Of a stretch of 63,837 nucleotides of DNA, positions 24,010 to 36,164 are shown piece after piece; position 1 is the stretch's first letter; each line of letters opens with the position of its first letter. The stretch is from Trachelipus rathkii (taxonomy: Eukaryota > Arthropoda > Malacostraca > Isopoda > Trachelipodidae), in contig JABUQX010078284.1 of NCBI GenBank assembly GCA_015478945.1, positions 1 to 63,837 of the forward strand. Direction: 5' to 3'. The notes beneath the pieces were generated by a model, which was not told the origin of the DNA, made no database searches, and was given only the letters and a program-made list of their open reading frames with translations. The translations under genes and the position numbers were made by a program.

Positions 24010-25830
24010 TATCTACACATATTAAAATTCTTTTCCCTAGGAAAGACATAAAATCACAAATACAATTACTAATGTCAGAATTTTTATTCAGTTTTACGGA
24101 AAAGATTAAATTCGATACGCCTCTTACACTTATTCCAAAATTGTACGAAAGTTTTAACTTCCTTGACTCGCATAGCGAAATTCCTTTATCCTCACTACAG
24201 TAAGTATTTGTATTCCTTAACCGAGCCCATGAACAGCTCGTATGACTAATGACGGACTCCAGCCCAACAGCACGATCAAATTTGCGTTATTTCCAGAATT
24301 AGTGATGGTAGACAGCGCCATCCGTACAACCGTCACGCCATGCCTCCCACATCTTCCTTTCGTTGATTAAAGCCTAAAGGGCTAACTTGACTACAGCGTA
24401 TGTCCTTTGAATTTGGTCCGCAATCAGCACGCTGTAAAGCAGTAAGATCACCTGAAAATGAGCAATATAAATTGTATTATATATCGTCCTCATTCCCTTA
24501 AATCTCATTATAACAAACACTTATCTAACACGTTAATAAAAATAATAAATATAATAATATAATATATATAAAAAATATGAAATAAATAATAATATAATAA
24601 ATGGGTTCTAAATGCTAAATATTAATAAATAATTATTAATAGCCTTAATTTTTAAATATCAATTATTTCAATTAACCCTAACCTAACTAATACCAAAGAC
24701 AAAGCATCAAAAAACTCAAAAACTCAATAACAGTAACAATATTAGTAATATCACATTTTTGCGTGCCGCCTTCAACCTATATTCTAGTACCAACACATAC
24801 GGTAAAACAAATAATATACTAATAATAATAAGTAATTAAATAATTAAATAATAAAATTATATGAAAACATTAATAATTAATAATACTTAATACTATAATG
24901 AATAATAATAATCATAATTAATAATATATTAATAATTAAATAATAAAGTAAACAAATAAATTTATTCGGTACTTCTCAAATTAACCAATCACATAATTAA
25001 CCTTTCGTCTGTGTTCTTGTTATTATTAAAAAATCCTTGTCGTTATAAATTCTAATAACCTACACAGCCTAATAGGTGTCCGTGCACCAACCCACACACG
25101 CACACACACCACACCCACACACACACGAAATATATATAGTATATATAAATATAAATATAATTATATTTATAAATATATATATATATATATATAGTATATA
25201 ATTTTAATAAATATATATAAATATATTATATATATATATACTTTTAATATAAAATATCCGTTATTAATACTTTAGAGCTGATGAGGCAGGTCTTAACGTA
25301 ATAATCGTATTCATCCTACATCGCAAACTGCTAAATATTTCTCTATGCGTTAAATTTAATTTTCTGAATAAATTGTTTTAAATTTGAATCAAGATGCACC
25401 GAAATATCCTTTTAGTTTTTTAACTTCAACCCCATTTTTTATTGTTTCAATTTGTCCTAAATTGTTTTAATTTGGAACATATTCACTGAAATAATTTTTT
25501 AAGTTCTACTTCAATAATGCTAACCTAAAATCACTCCTTTATAAATGATGAATCTTCCACAATATAAAAAATACTAAACCTTCACAAATAAACTTTAGAT
25601 ACTCTTACTTCTGGAAATTAAACTCGTTGCATTAAACAATCCAAATTTCCTTTAACGTAACTGAATTTTCGTGACTTGCATAATTTTCCCTCGTACAATT
25701 TCAGAACTTTTCGATATTTATTCTTTTAACTCTTTCTTAGGTAACCTTCGATTTTTTTAACTCTTTCTTAGGTAATCGATTTTTTTAATTCTTTCTTAGG
25801 TAATCGATTCTTTTAATTCTTTCGTTATAC
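24010..25830 (-). repeat. 5' LTR (right copy)
   Basis: Colinear with the left LTR through the anchors listed there: GAACAGCTCGTA (about 24230), CACGATC (about 24271), CACCTGAAAATGA (about 24450), ATACGGTAAAACAAATAATA (about 24797), a CA tract then TA tract (25090-25240), GAAATTAAACTCGTTGCA (about 25614), and AATTTCAGAACTTTT (about 25697). By transcriptional direction this is the promoter-bearing repeat. A TATA-like A/T stretch (TACAATTTATATTGC on the minus strand, about 24470) is present in both copies, but promoter function is not shown. Confidence 0.8.
25721..25830. repeat. Short tandem repeat at the outer edge of the 5' LTR
   Basis: A unit of about 25-35 bp, built on TTTTTTAACTCTTTC followed by TTAGGTAATCGA, occurs about four times. 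The left LTR has only one such unit (about 15325-15350), so the array expanded in this copy or was duplicated during assembly. It ends directly in (TA)n. Confidence 0.7.
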
Positions 25831-25831
25831 A

Positions 25832-26335
25832 ATATATATATATAATAAATATATATATATATATATATATAATATATATATATTAATATATATATAGATA
25901 TTATATTTAATATAAATAATATAATATACATATACATATATATATTATATAATTATATTATATATAATATATTAAATATTATAATTATATATAAATATAT
26001 AAAATTATTAATATATTTATTATATTAATATTAAAATATAATATTGTATATAATTTATATAATTAAATTAATATAATTATATATATATATATATAAATTA
26101 ATATATATATTATATATATATTATTAAATATATATATTATATATATATAAATATATATATAAATACTATATATATATATATACAAATATATTTTATAACA
26201 ATATAATAATATATATATATTATATTTATAGTTTCTATAGAGTATATATATATTATATATCTATATATATATTCTTATAATATATATAATATAAATATAT
26301 ATATAATATATATATATATATTATAATAAATAGTT
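25832..26335. repeat. Long (TA)n tract
   Basis: About 500 bp of almost pure A/T, mostly alternating, between the LTR edge and the next foldback element. Confidence 0.9.
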
Positions 26336-26337
26336 GT

Positions 26338-26750
26338 TGTATTAGTAGCGCAGAGGGACTTCACCCATTTTTATAAAAATCACAGGATATAATTTAAAAA
26401 ATAATAATGAATGAAAAAAAAAAAACAAACGTGGGTCTCTTTAGGAAAAAAAAAAAAGTTACAGCCTCTCAATATTGTTAAAACTCCATAGACTTTTCAT
26501 TTTTTGATTCATCCAGGTAGGTCTCATTTCAGGCCCTTCTAGTTCAGTTTTTTCGTTATATTACACGGAAAACTATGTATATACCTGAAACTAGTAAGGC
26601 CTAAAACGACAAGACCCACTAATTTTTTATTATAAGAAAACTAATATAAATTTTTAAAAACTTTGAGGCTGTAACTTTTTTCCAAAATTACTAAATCATT
26701 ATCGTCTTTTTTTACGCTTATTATTATTTTTTATATTATATCCTAGATTA
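26338..26750. mobile_element. Foldback element with long inverted arms
   Basis: The left arm (about 26385-26490) contains TAATAATGA, a long A-run, GTGGGTCTCTTTAGG, another A-run and GTTACAGCCTCTCAA. The right arm (about 26640-26745) is its reverse complement (TTGAGGCTGTAAC, T-runs, TTATTATTATTTTTTATA). The spacer of roughly 150 bp includes TTTCAGGCCCTTCTAG and TAGTAAGGCCTAAAACGAC, themselves partly complementary. No ORF is present. Long arms without coding capacity indicate a foldback or MITE-type element. Confidence 0.65.
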
Positions 26751-27178
26751 ATTTATATATATATATATATATAGTATATATATATATCTATATAATATAA
26801 TATATATTATAAAAATATATAAATATATTAATAATATATAAAATATAATAATTTATTATATATTATATATATATATATAATTATATATATTAAATATATA
26901 TATAATATAATAAATATACTCAATATATAATTTATATATATATATATTTAATATATATATAATATATTAAATATATATACTATATATATATATATATAAA
27001 AATATATATATATTTATATAATTATAGGATAATATATAATATATATATATATGATATATATATAATATATATAATATATATATAATATATATAATATATA
27101 TATAATATTATAATGAATATATAATAAATTATATATATAATATATATATATTATATATATAATTATTATATAATATAT

Positions 27179-27232
<54 letters not shown>

Positions 27233-27233
27233 A
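26751..27233. repeat. Long (TA)n tract
   Basis: About 480 bp of nearly pure alternating A/T between two copies of the same inverted arm. Confidence 0.9.
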
Positions 27234-27392
27234 ATCCATGGAGTTTTAACAACTTTGAGAGGCCTGTAACTTTTTTTCCTAAGAGAGCTTCGGTTTGTTT
27301 TTTTTTTATTTCTTATATTATTATTTTTTAGGAGATATTCCTGTATTTTCTACAAAATCGGGGTGATAGCATTTCGCGCTACATTACCATCA
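27234..27392. mobile_element. Third arm of the same foldback family
   Basis: Reverse complement of the left portion of the neighbouring element (26338-26500). It shares ATGGAGTTTTAACAA, GGCCTGTAACTTTTTT and AGGAGATATTCCTGT, and near the end GCGCTACATTA corresponds to TAGTAGCGC at about 26350. The match extends beyond the arm of the first element, so 26.34-27.39 kb is a nested or composite inverted structure. Confidence 0.65.
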
Positions 27393-27525
27393 TATATATA
27401 TAATATATAATATTATAATAGTAATATGGGTATTTATATATATAATATTTCATTATAATAATATATATATATTATATAATATATTTATATATATTATATT
27501 ATATATATATTATCTACAACATAGA
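27393..27525. repeat. (TA)n tract
   Basis: A/T-only sequence bridging two repeat elements. Confidence 0.85.
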
Positions 27526-27527
27526 AC

Positions 27528-27735
27528 ATACAAGTGGAAGTGTAAAGATTACTGAATTAGGATGAACACCGGATGTTGCGAAATGGAGGACAATATGGAC
27601 TCGAGTTCTGTTACGACGAGCTATCATCAACTCAAAAAATGTTGAAGCTCAAGAAGAGTTTAAAGCATCGAGTCCATTCAATGCGACACTCACCAGTGTC
27701 AGCCTGTCTATCCCGTTCTTAATAATAATTTGTTT
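27528..27735. mobile_element. Non-autonomous element, diverged copy 1
   Basis: Shares order and words with the next element: GGAAGTGTAAAGATTACTG, GATGAACACCGGATG, a central AGCT-ATCA-TCAACTCAAAAAATGTT, then CCATTCAATGCGACAC. The ends are only partly inverted. It is probably a diverged member of the same family, and an uncoupled pair of SINE-like copies is an alternative. Confidence 0.4.
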
Positions 27736-27789
27736 TAAATAATGCATAATCGCAATTTATTATTTAATCTTAAACAAAGAATATATATA

Positions 27790-28003
27790 TGGGAAGGTAA
27801 AGAATTACAGCCACTCCGGGATTGAACACTGCGGGTTAGCGATAGGACAAATCTACTCGATTCTTACGACTGGCTAGCTCAACTCAAAAACGTTCTTTAA
27901 TCTCACCTTTTTTAGGGTTAGGTAAAAAGTCATCGTCGATACTGTTCCTCAATTTAGCAAAATGCGGTGGTTCATCCGAGAAGCAGTAATTCTTACCTAC
28001 ATT
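27790..28003. mobile_element. Short inverted-repeat element with tRNA B-box-like arms
   Basis: The left arm GGTAAAGAATTACAGC...GGGATTGAACACTGCG (27796-27833) is the reverse complement, with a few differences, of the right arm GCGGTGGTTCATCC...AGTAATTCTTACC (27964-27997). Each arm contains a GGTTCAAnCC-like word, the signature of a pol III B box. The centre has CAACTCAAAAACGTTC and no ORF. It could be a MITE or two head-to-head tRNA-derived SINE ends. Confidence 0.55.
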
Positions 28004-28039
28004 TAAGTCTTTGTTTAAGATCTTAATTATAAATTGTTA

Positions 28040-28730
28040 CGAAACTTCCCAACTATTGATAATAGTATATATATAGATAGGTATATACTATATAATATAA
28101 TTTATCTCTTTTATACGACAACCTAATCATCAATTAATATATTAGCTATTATTAATATATTATTATCTAGTATATATATATATAACGTCCTGTATACACA
28201 ATTTACATATTTTTGTAAAATATATATTTCAAATAAACATAGCAATCTATACCGTATAAATAAATATTAATATATATAAAATACTATATACTTATTATAT
28301 AATATAATTATATATATATATTAAAATATAATTTATTGTAATATATTACAACAAACTAAACATATATTCTTTTATTTTAATATTAATATAATTTCTATTT
28401 TTATTATTTTTTTTTATATTTTATTATATTTTTTATATTTTATATTTTTTTTTTATTATTATATTTTATATTTATATTTTAATTACTTTCTTTTATATAC
28501 TTTTTATTTTATATTATATATATATATTTTATTATTTTTTATATAGTATATATTATATATATTATATATATAATTATTATATTTATATTATACTATATTT
28601 TATATATACTATATAAAATCAATAATATTATATTTATATTATATATAATATAAAAGGTATAATTAATAAAATTATAACTATTTTACATATGTAATTTTAA
28701 TATATATTATCAATCTAATTAAATATTTGA
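28040..28730. repeat. A/T-only tracts
   Basis: Alternating TA sequence and T-rich runs (ATTTTTTATATTT-type) with little else. No gene. Confidence 0.85.
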
Positions 28731-29860
28731 TTACATATATAGATTAATTTACCTGTTATTTATTTACAATGGAAAAAACAACGCTACATACACTTGTTTC
28801 GCTCACACATTACACAATAAATTACTGTCTCACCACCCTTATATTTACTTGCCTTTAAAATTTGGTTCACTCCCGATATATAATACAAAAACATAGAAAC
28901 TAATCTCATAAAACATACTTTCCAAGAACTTAAATACCCTTCTTACATAATTCATTCAATAAAAGCTTACAAAAAATTAAAAAAAGCGAAAAAAATTAAA
29001 AACCAAACCAACCTTCACACTATCATCATAAAGCATCAACATGAACACAACTTAGCAACATGCACACAGACATATATATAAAAATACCTCATTCCTATCA
29101 CCTAACAGACTATACCAACTAAGACCTCCGATATATGATTCATAATCAAAAATCTCTAAATAATCAAAGTCAAAATATAACCTCAACTTGCAGTACACAA
29201 ATTAATTTAATAATATCTCTCTTGCCAATACAAACTTATACTTTGTAGACATAATTTAATAGGTCGAAAAACATCACATGAATTATTGATCCTTCTCCTC
29301 ACACTAACAACCAAATCACTTAACTACACCACCAGAACAACAATCCAATTCGAGGGAAAAATCTATCAATTATATTATGTCATCATCAGAATTTATCCTA
29401 TAAATACCAATCACCATAAAAATATTTACCGCAGAGCCTTTTCTTATTCTAACAACTCCTCAACTTCTATAGAGAGCCAAGCCCTGGAATTGCCGTTATA
29501 AAATTGATCCTTATACAAAGACTATATATGGCCAAAATCCCACTTTCAAAGTTAACTAACAGACCAACCAACAAAAGTGCTGTAGGTAGTTCTACAACTA
29601 CAGTCCATCACTGAAACCAGATACCCCTCTAACATATTGAAAAAGATCTGTTTCCAAAAAGTGATCGAAAGCTACTGCTATTGAGATTAATAATGTGGTT
29701 TTAAAAAATATTAATGTTTATTGAAATTTAAAATTTTAGAGGATAATTGGGTGCTAAACAGTAAAATATAAAATAGTATGCAATTTCACTAATACCAGAT
29801 TCTGCAAACAATTAGAGGGCCTACTTCTGTTATGTCTACATTACAGCACACTACTCTTCC
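28731..29860. other. Mixed AT-rich sequence without recognisable gene
   Basis: C/A-rich on the plus strand. The 71-codon ORF at 29286-29501 is Thr/Asn/Tyr-rich with no motif. A small hairpin TAGTTCTA-CA-ACTACA lies near 29586-29602. Nothing else is supported. Confidence 0.5.
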
Positions 29861-29864
29861 GCAA

Positions 29865-29912
29865 CCACAGTCGGTGGTTCAATCCCGAGAAGGCAGTATT
29901 CTTTATTCCACA
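29865..29912 (+). mobile_element. Solo arm of the B-box-like family
   Basis: GTCGGTGGTTCAATCCCGAG followed by AAGGCAGTATTCTTTA matches the right arm at 27964-27997 in the same orientation. No partner arm was found within a few hundred bases, so this is a truncated copy or a SINE 3' portion. Confidence 0.5.
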
Positions 29913-31620
29913 TTATTTTTTATTCCATTTCTATAACTTTTCATCCACCATATATCAAATATATTTATAATCAAACTATAATATAAAAATTATATAACTG
30001 AAATTAAGAGAATATAGAAATATAAGCGTAGCTAATACATTATTAAGTATATTGTATATATTATAGGGCTTTGAATAAGTAACTCGATTGCTTAATTCTT
30101 GGGGACTAAACTATTTATGATTAATAATAAGCTACATAGATTATCTATAGTATTAAATATAAGCATATATAAATGTCCTATATTATAGACCTAGGATATG
30201 CGACATGTAAATATATAACATACTCAGATAATAATAATATATAGTAGTAAATTAATAATTACAAATATATACCAAATATCTAGTTAAATATTTGCTTAAT
30301 GTAAATTAAACATAATTATCAGGACATAATGCCCTTCATTGTTCTACTGTTAGAATATAGATGATATACATTATTGTAGACCTAGATATATATATATTAT
30401 ATAATTAATACTAAATAATATTATATATATATATATATAAATATATTCATAATTTAATATATATATAATATAATAATAAGTATAATATATATATATAATT
30501 ATTATATAATATAATAATATTAATTATAATAATATTATATATATAATTAAATGTAATTAATCTTAAAGTTAGAAATTGTGAAGAACACAAACTTTCAAAA
30601 TAATGTATGTTTATAATAAATAGCATTAGTAACCAGTCAAATAAATGCTTCACCCTCATATTTATAATAATAAATTTACTACATAAGATTAGGCATTACT
30701 AAAAAATTAAATAATATAAAGTATAAATAAAAAAATAAATCAAAACTCACGGAGTCTTACTGATGATGATGATGATAAAATAATTAATATATATTACAGT
30801 ACCACTAATATTCAAAACTGTTTAAACTATATAGGATTATATATTTATAATAATATTATATTATATAATTATAAAATATATACTATATTATATTAAAAAA
30901 AACTATAATATATAATAATATATATATATATAATATATATATTATATAAAATATACTATATACTATATAATATTAATAATTCAAATTATTAAATAATACT
31001 ATATATATTATAATAATATATTATATCATTCAACATATATTAATTAAATATATCTATAAATAAATAATTATATTATATATATTAAATATATATTTATATA
31101 ATTCTCTAATATATATATATACTATATATATAAATTATATATATAATATTATTAATGTTATATATAATCATATATATAATATATATAATTAAATATATAT
31201 AGTATATATTAGATAATATATAATATATATATATATATAATATAATATATCTAAAATATATATATTAATATATACATGATATATATATATATATTTAACA
31301 AATATATAATATATTATTATTATTCTATAATAATATAATATTTATAATATATATATGATATATTAAATAATAATATTACCATATATACTTATATATTAAT
31401 ATATATAGTTATCACATATATATACTTATCAATCTATCTATACAATCTATATATATATTAATAAATCTATTACTAATATTACTAAAATAATAAATAATAA
31501 TTATCTACTTAATAATATTATATACTACTATATATTATATACATATATATATATTATAATCATATATCTATATATTACATATATATAATACTACATTAGC
31601 ATATACATTAACTATCTACT
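29913..31620. repeat. Extended A/T-rich region with (TA)n and (TAA)n tracts
   Basis: Nearly pure A/T at 30365-30560 and 30785-31615, with short mixed segments between, including four GAT triplets at about 30761-30773. The ORF at 30447-30659 on the minus strand is a low-complexity Ile/Tyr/Leu reading. No gene. Confidence 0.8.
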
Positions 31621-32285
31621 TCCCCCATGCTTTAGTAAAACTCCACCTACCTTTATACTAATAGTTATATCTACTAAAACATGAGTATATCTTAAGAAGC
31701 TATTTACGTACAAGTACTAGTTACTCACTTGCTTATATATCCCATAAAATTACACTGCCACGACATAGCGATTATCACACACTAAGTAACTTAGAGTGAA
31801 ACCCACACATAATAGCATGAATAATCATATAACTATATACTAAATTACAAACAATTACTGAAACTAATACATTAGTTTATTATATAATATGTATAAAACA
31901 CTAACCAGTTACGAAAGATTATCGCAAGAGTATTTGTTTTTTCTTTACATTTGCTATAATCTCAATTTCAACAATCTTGCACTCTAAATTAAATGACTTT
32001 AAAAATTATGGAAGTCTTCTTAAACCAAAAGCACTATATTATCAAAATAAAAATAAATCCCACTCATATATATATTATAAATTACATATATATATATTCA
32101 CGTTACTCTCATGGTGATCAAATTTTACAATTTATTCTTTATTTATTCATCATTTCTAATAATAATAATATCATAAAACATATAATATTTTTAATAAAAA
32201 TATTGGTTACTACGCTTATAATAATAATATAATAATATAAATTTAATAAATAAAAATATATATTAACTACATACTATAAAATATT
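31621..32285. other. AT-rich sequence without recognisable gene
   Basis: Slightly more mixed sequence. The ORF 31993-32232 is Ile/Tyr-rich and ends in an ATA repeat, so it is not supported. Confidence 0.5.
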
Positions 32286-32388
32286 ATCTCTCTCTCCTCT
32301 CTATCGTCTGATATCTCTATCTCATCTCTCTCCATCCTCATCTCTCAATCGTGTCATCGCTTCTGGTGCTCTCTCTCGCTCTTGATGT
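32286..32388. repeat. Degenerate (TC)n microsatellite
   Basis: TCTCTC-rich block interrupted by GTCTGATA, CATC and GTGTCATCG words. It is sharply bounded by A/T-only sequence. Confidence 0.8.
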
Positions 32389-33620
32389 ATATAAGATTAT
32401 ATTATATGTATATATAAAATATTATTTATAATATATAATATAAATATATATAAATAGTATATAATATATAAATTATATAATATATTAATATTATTATAAT
32501 AAATAATAGATATAATATCTATATCTAATTAATTATATATATCTATACTACTATATATTAGATATAATATATATAATATATATATATATAATAATATATT
32601 ATATATATATATAATATATAATAATAGAATATATATTTATATTTATATTATAAAAATATATATATATATTATATATATATTAAATATATAGTATAATATA
32701 ATATAATATATATTATAATATATTATATATATTCATAAATATATATATATATATATAATATATAATATATATATAATATATATATGTATATTATATTATA
32801 GGGCGTAATACAAATATATAATATAATATATATATATATATAATATATATTATAATTAATATAATAAATAATAATAGAATATATATTATAAATATACTAA
32901 ATATTTATATATAATTTAATATATATTATATATATACATATATATTATATATTATATATATATAATACTATACTATCTTATTATACAAGATTTCTTAAAT
33001 CAGATACTATAAATATAATAATAATACATATATGTTAATACATAGTATATATATCTAAAATATCTATATCGTATAAATAAATATCTATATTATATATATA
33101 TATTTATAATAATATATATATAAATAATAAATTATATATAAATAGTTATAAATACATATAAGTAAAAATACAATAATTAAAAATTCTTTAAAAAATATAA
33201 TAAATATTAAATAATATTCATATATACACCAATAAAATTTAGTTATACATTTTTACTCAAATTACTCTAATTCCTAATAATCTTATTAATTAAATACTTT
33301 TTTATCAAATTATATATTATTATTTAGTAAATAAAGGTGTTGATATCCGGGAACCTATAATAATAATGTGTATTAAACATATAGTAAATAGGTTATTAAT
33401 ATATTTATATATAATTAATATTATATAATATAATAATAATTATATATTTTCATCTACAATAAAATTATATTATATATAATTTATATTATTTAAATATATA
33501 TTATATATTATTATTTATTATATTATATATAGCTATTATTATCATTATTATTAATATTAATTTAATTATATAATTATTATTATATTTTAAATTATATTAA
33601 TAATATATATTATTATAATA
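32389..33620. repeat. Extended (TA)n/(TAA)n tract
   Basis: Almost continuous A/T from 32389 to about 33150 and again 33390-33615, with a single GGGCG interruption at about 32802. No gene. Confidence 0.85.
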
Positions 33621-33724
33621 CGCTAAAGAATAAATAGATTTAGTATGTATAATAAAGATATTTTTATAGATGATAAAAAAAAAAAAAAAATTTATTATAT
33701 TTGTACACTTTGGTTTCAAATAAT

Positions 33725-33990
33725 TTTCAGGAGTTTATAGTAGAAGCCTGGTTAACCTCTGATTGTCAGAATCACAATACTACAAAAGTAAAAAGTTTAA
33801 GCAATAATATATATACCTACTTATAGGCAAAATCAAACAGAAAGGATGGGAGCATACGTTAGTAACGAGGACGACTTGCTGAGTATCTGTCCCATCACCA
33901 CACTAAATACTGGATAATAATAAATAACACATTTATTATAAAGATCGTGCTGTTGGGGCTGAGTCAGATCTATTAGCATTAAACGACGTA
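33725..33990 (+). repeat. Diverged LTR fragment, opposite orientation
   Basis: Matches the reverse complement of the retroelement LTRs. GATCGTGCTGTTGGGGCTGA (about 33944-33963) corresponds to GATCGTGCTGTTGGGCTGGA in the minus-strand reading of 24250-24280. Flanking words agree in order: TTTTCAGG before, a GGGAGCAT-ACG segment, CCATCACCACACTAAATACTGG before, and ATTAGCATTAAACGACG after. No pol or gag sequence accompanies it, so it is a truncated or solo LTR of the same or a related family. Confidence 0.6.
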
Positions 33991-35145
33991 GTATACTACT
34001 GCTGTAATAGAAAATAATATATACTACTAGGACGGATGTATAAGTATGATAAATATATTTATCCCGGATTAAAAAAATCTATACTATATATATATATCTG
34101 AGACCAATTTAATTAGAGTAATATAAGTATTGTTAGAAGCGTTATGTTCTGAGTATTGATAAATATTCATGTACATTAAAAATTTATAAATTAGGTACTC
34201 ATATATCCGGAAATATTAATAATTATTAATAACCAAATAAAGAATTAATATATTATATATAATAAATTATTAATTAATATATTTTTATATTACTTATAAT
34301 ATAATATTAATATTATATTAAAATTAAAAAATATATATATAATATATAATATTATTATATATATTATATATTATATATGTAATATATATAAATATAATAT
34401 ATAATATATATATATATAGTATAATAAAAAAAAATAAAATAAATAAATACGATTATATAATTATATATGATATAATTTTTATATAATAAGGATTATAAAT
34501 AATCATATGATGGATATATTAATATGTGAAAAAAATTATAAAATATGAGTATATAAAATATAGAATATAGAAATATAAAAAAATATTATTGATATATTAA
34601 CTTGTGAAGGTAATTCAATTATATTTGTGGCGAATCGTTTCTTGGTTGTTTTTAGTGATAGTCTGTGTGATTAGAGAGAGAATTATCCACATATTTGTGT
34701 CTCTTTAATTATCCAAACTACCTTTTCAGCACAGCAGATCTACTCTCTTTGATTACCAGTAAACTCTCTATACATCTCCTCTATTTTATATTCAACAATC
34801 AAGAAACCTGGACCTGGGTCGTACTCAAGAATGACTACTTATAATCATTAACTCATTAACTATAGAACCACTAAATAGCTGCTCAAAAATGATTACAAAT
34901 ATTATTACATTCTAGTCACAACCAAGACCGTAATTTGTGTAAGGACCAACGTCTATAAGAAAATTTAATTATCTCTCAAGGCTGAAGATTGTTTTGGTCA
35001 GTCTGTGAATTCGTTTATCTTTTTTTGCTGATAACTGGCACAAGTTATAACTAATTAGTATAATATGATAAAATCCCTGAATGTTAATACTGTCTCACAA
35101 TAAATGAAATAGCACCGGAATAAGTAATTAAACTCGCATATCATC
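33991..35145. other. AT-rich sequence without recognisable gene
   Basis: Includes A/T-only tracts at about 34230-34600. From 34600 on the composition is mixed, but no ORF or RNA gene was recognised. Confidence 0.55.
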
Positions 35146-35154
35146 CAATCTTTC

Positions 35155-35405
35155 ACCAGATCTATCTTACTGAGTCATAAATCTAACTATCATCTAAACT
35201 ATTAATCTAGTCTAAATACAACTTAATATCTATCTATTATCTATCTATCAGCTATCTTTACTTATAATTAATCATAAACATAATATCTATCTAGCAGCTA
35301 ATCTAGATACAATCAGTCTTATCTATCGTATCGAGCTTCAGGCTATTTATAAATCAAAATACTAATGCATTAATCTATCTATTCTATCTAATCTAATCTT
35401 CATCT
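35155..35405. repeat. Degenerate (TATC)n microsatellite
   Basis: TATC, ATCTATCT and TCTAATC words recur throughout, interrupted by AGCTA, AACTA and longer insertions, consistent with a decayed tetranucleotide array. Confidence 0.75.
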
Positions 35406-36160
35406 GCTCTGCAAACTCAAATTTTACCTTTATTTTTCTCATAAAATTCTTTTATTTTTTTTCAAAAAGAATATATTTTTTATTTATTCTAATAAGAATT
35501 ATGATCATCAGGGCAAGATTTATATAGAATAATTTATTAGTTAATGAAATAAATTTCGCAATATATGCATATATATAATTAGTATTTATTATGTAACATT
35601 TAAAATACTTATATAATATATATGCTAACCAATATTTACTATATAATCCCTCGTAGTTCTTGGGTTTTACCGGTATTATTATAATTAGTTACGAATATAG
35701 AGAGAGACAATTATTACATTTATTGAAGAAAAAATGAAGTAAATATATAAGGAAAAGAGGCATATTTATCTCATTTTTTATTTAGAACATTTTAGTATTA
35801 TTATATTTAGTAAAATATAAATGATATATGAAATAATGACAATTTTGGATACATTGAAAAATGGAGTAAAAGCAAAGATAAAACGTTGAATTGAAGTTAT
35901 TTATCTTTTCTTTTTTATATTTGATTTAGGACCTATTGCATTAAACCTATTTTATTTACTATTGTAGTAGTATATCCGCACTATATACAATTATATAAAT
36001 TAATTACTTAAATAAAATATATACTATAAAATAATATAATGTAAATAAATTTATTACTGTTAATATGTATTATTATAGTGTCAATAATAAATAGAAAATC
36101 ATTAAAAATGTATATAATGGTCTGCATGCATAGTTATTTAACATAACATACTTTGTATAT
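35406..36160. other. AT-rich sequence without recognisable gene
   Basis: Low-GC, T-rich on the plus strand at the start and A-rich later. Nothing identifiable. Confidence 0.55.
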
Positions 36161-36164
36161 TCTG

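Larger units (their letters stand above)
13690..25830 (-). mobile_element. Ty3/Gypsy-type LTR retrotransposon, decayed or unpolished
   Basis: Two direct repeats (about 13.69-15.37 kb and 24.01-25.83 kb) flank an interior whose minus strand encodes, in transcriptional order, a gag-like region, reverse transcriptase, RNase H and integrase. This RT-RNase H-integrase order is that of Ty3/Gypsy elements rather than Copia. Numerous one- and two-base shifts and stops interrupt every domain. The element reads from high to low coordinates, so the right repeat is the 5' LTR and the left repeat the 3' LTR. No protease motif, primer-binding site or target-site duplication could be fixed. The length (about 12 kb including microsatellite-bearing LTRs) is large for the family. 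Confidence 0.85.

Noticed and set aside
23990..24010. Primer-binding site next to the 5' LTR
   Set aside because: No stretch complementary to a tRNA 3' end, beginning with TGG, was seen at the LTR edge.
27790..28003. tRNA gene suggested by GGTTCA-type words
   Set aside because: No cloverleaf, anticodon arm or A box at proper spacing. The word occurs in both inverted arms, which fits an element better.
35155..35405. Possible CRISPR-like array from repeated TATC-containing words
   Set aside because: Repeats are 4-8 bp and irregular, with no fixed repeat-spacer length. It is a decayed tetranucleotide microsatellite in a eukaryotic context.
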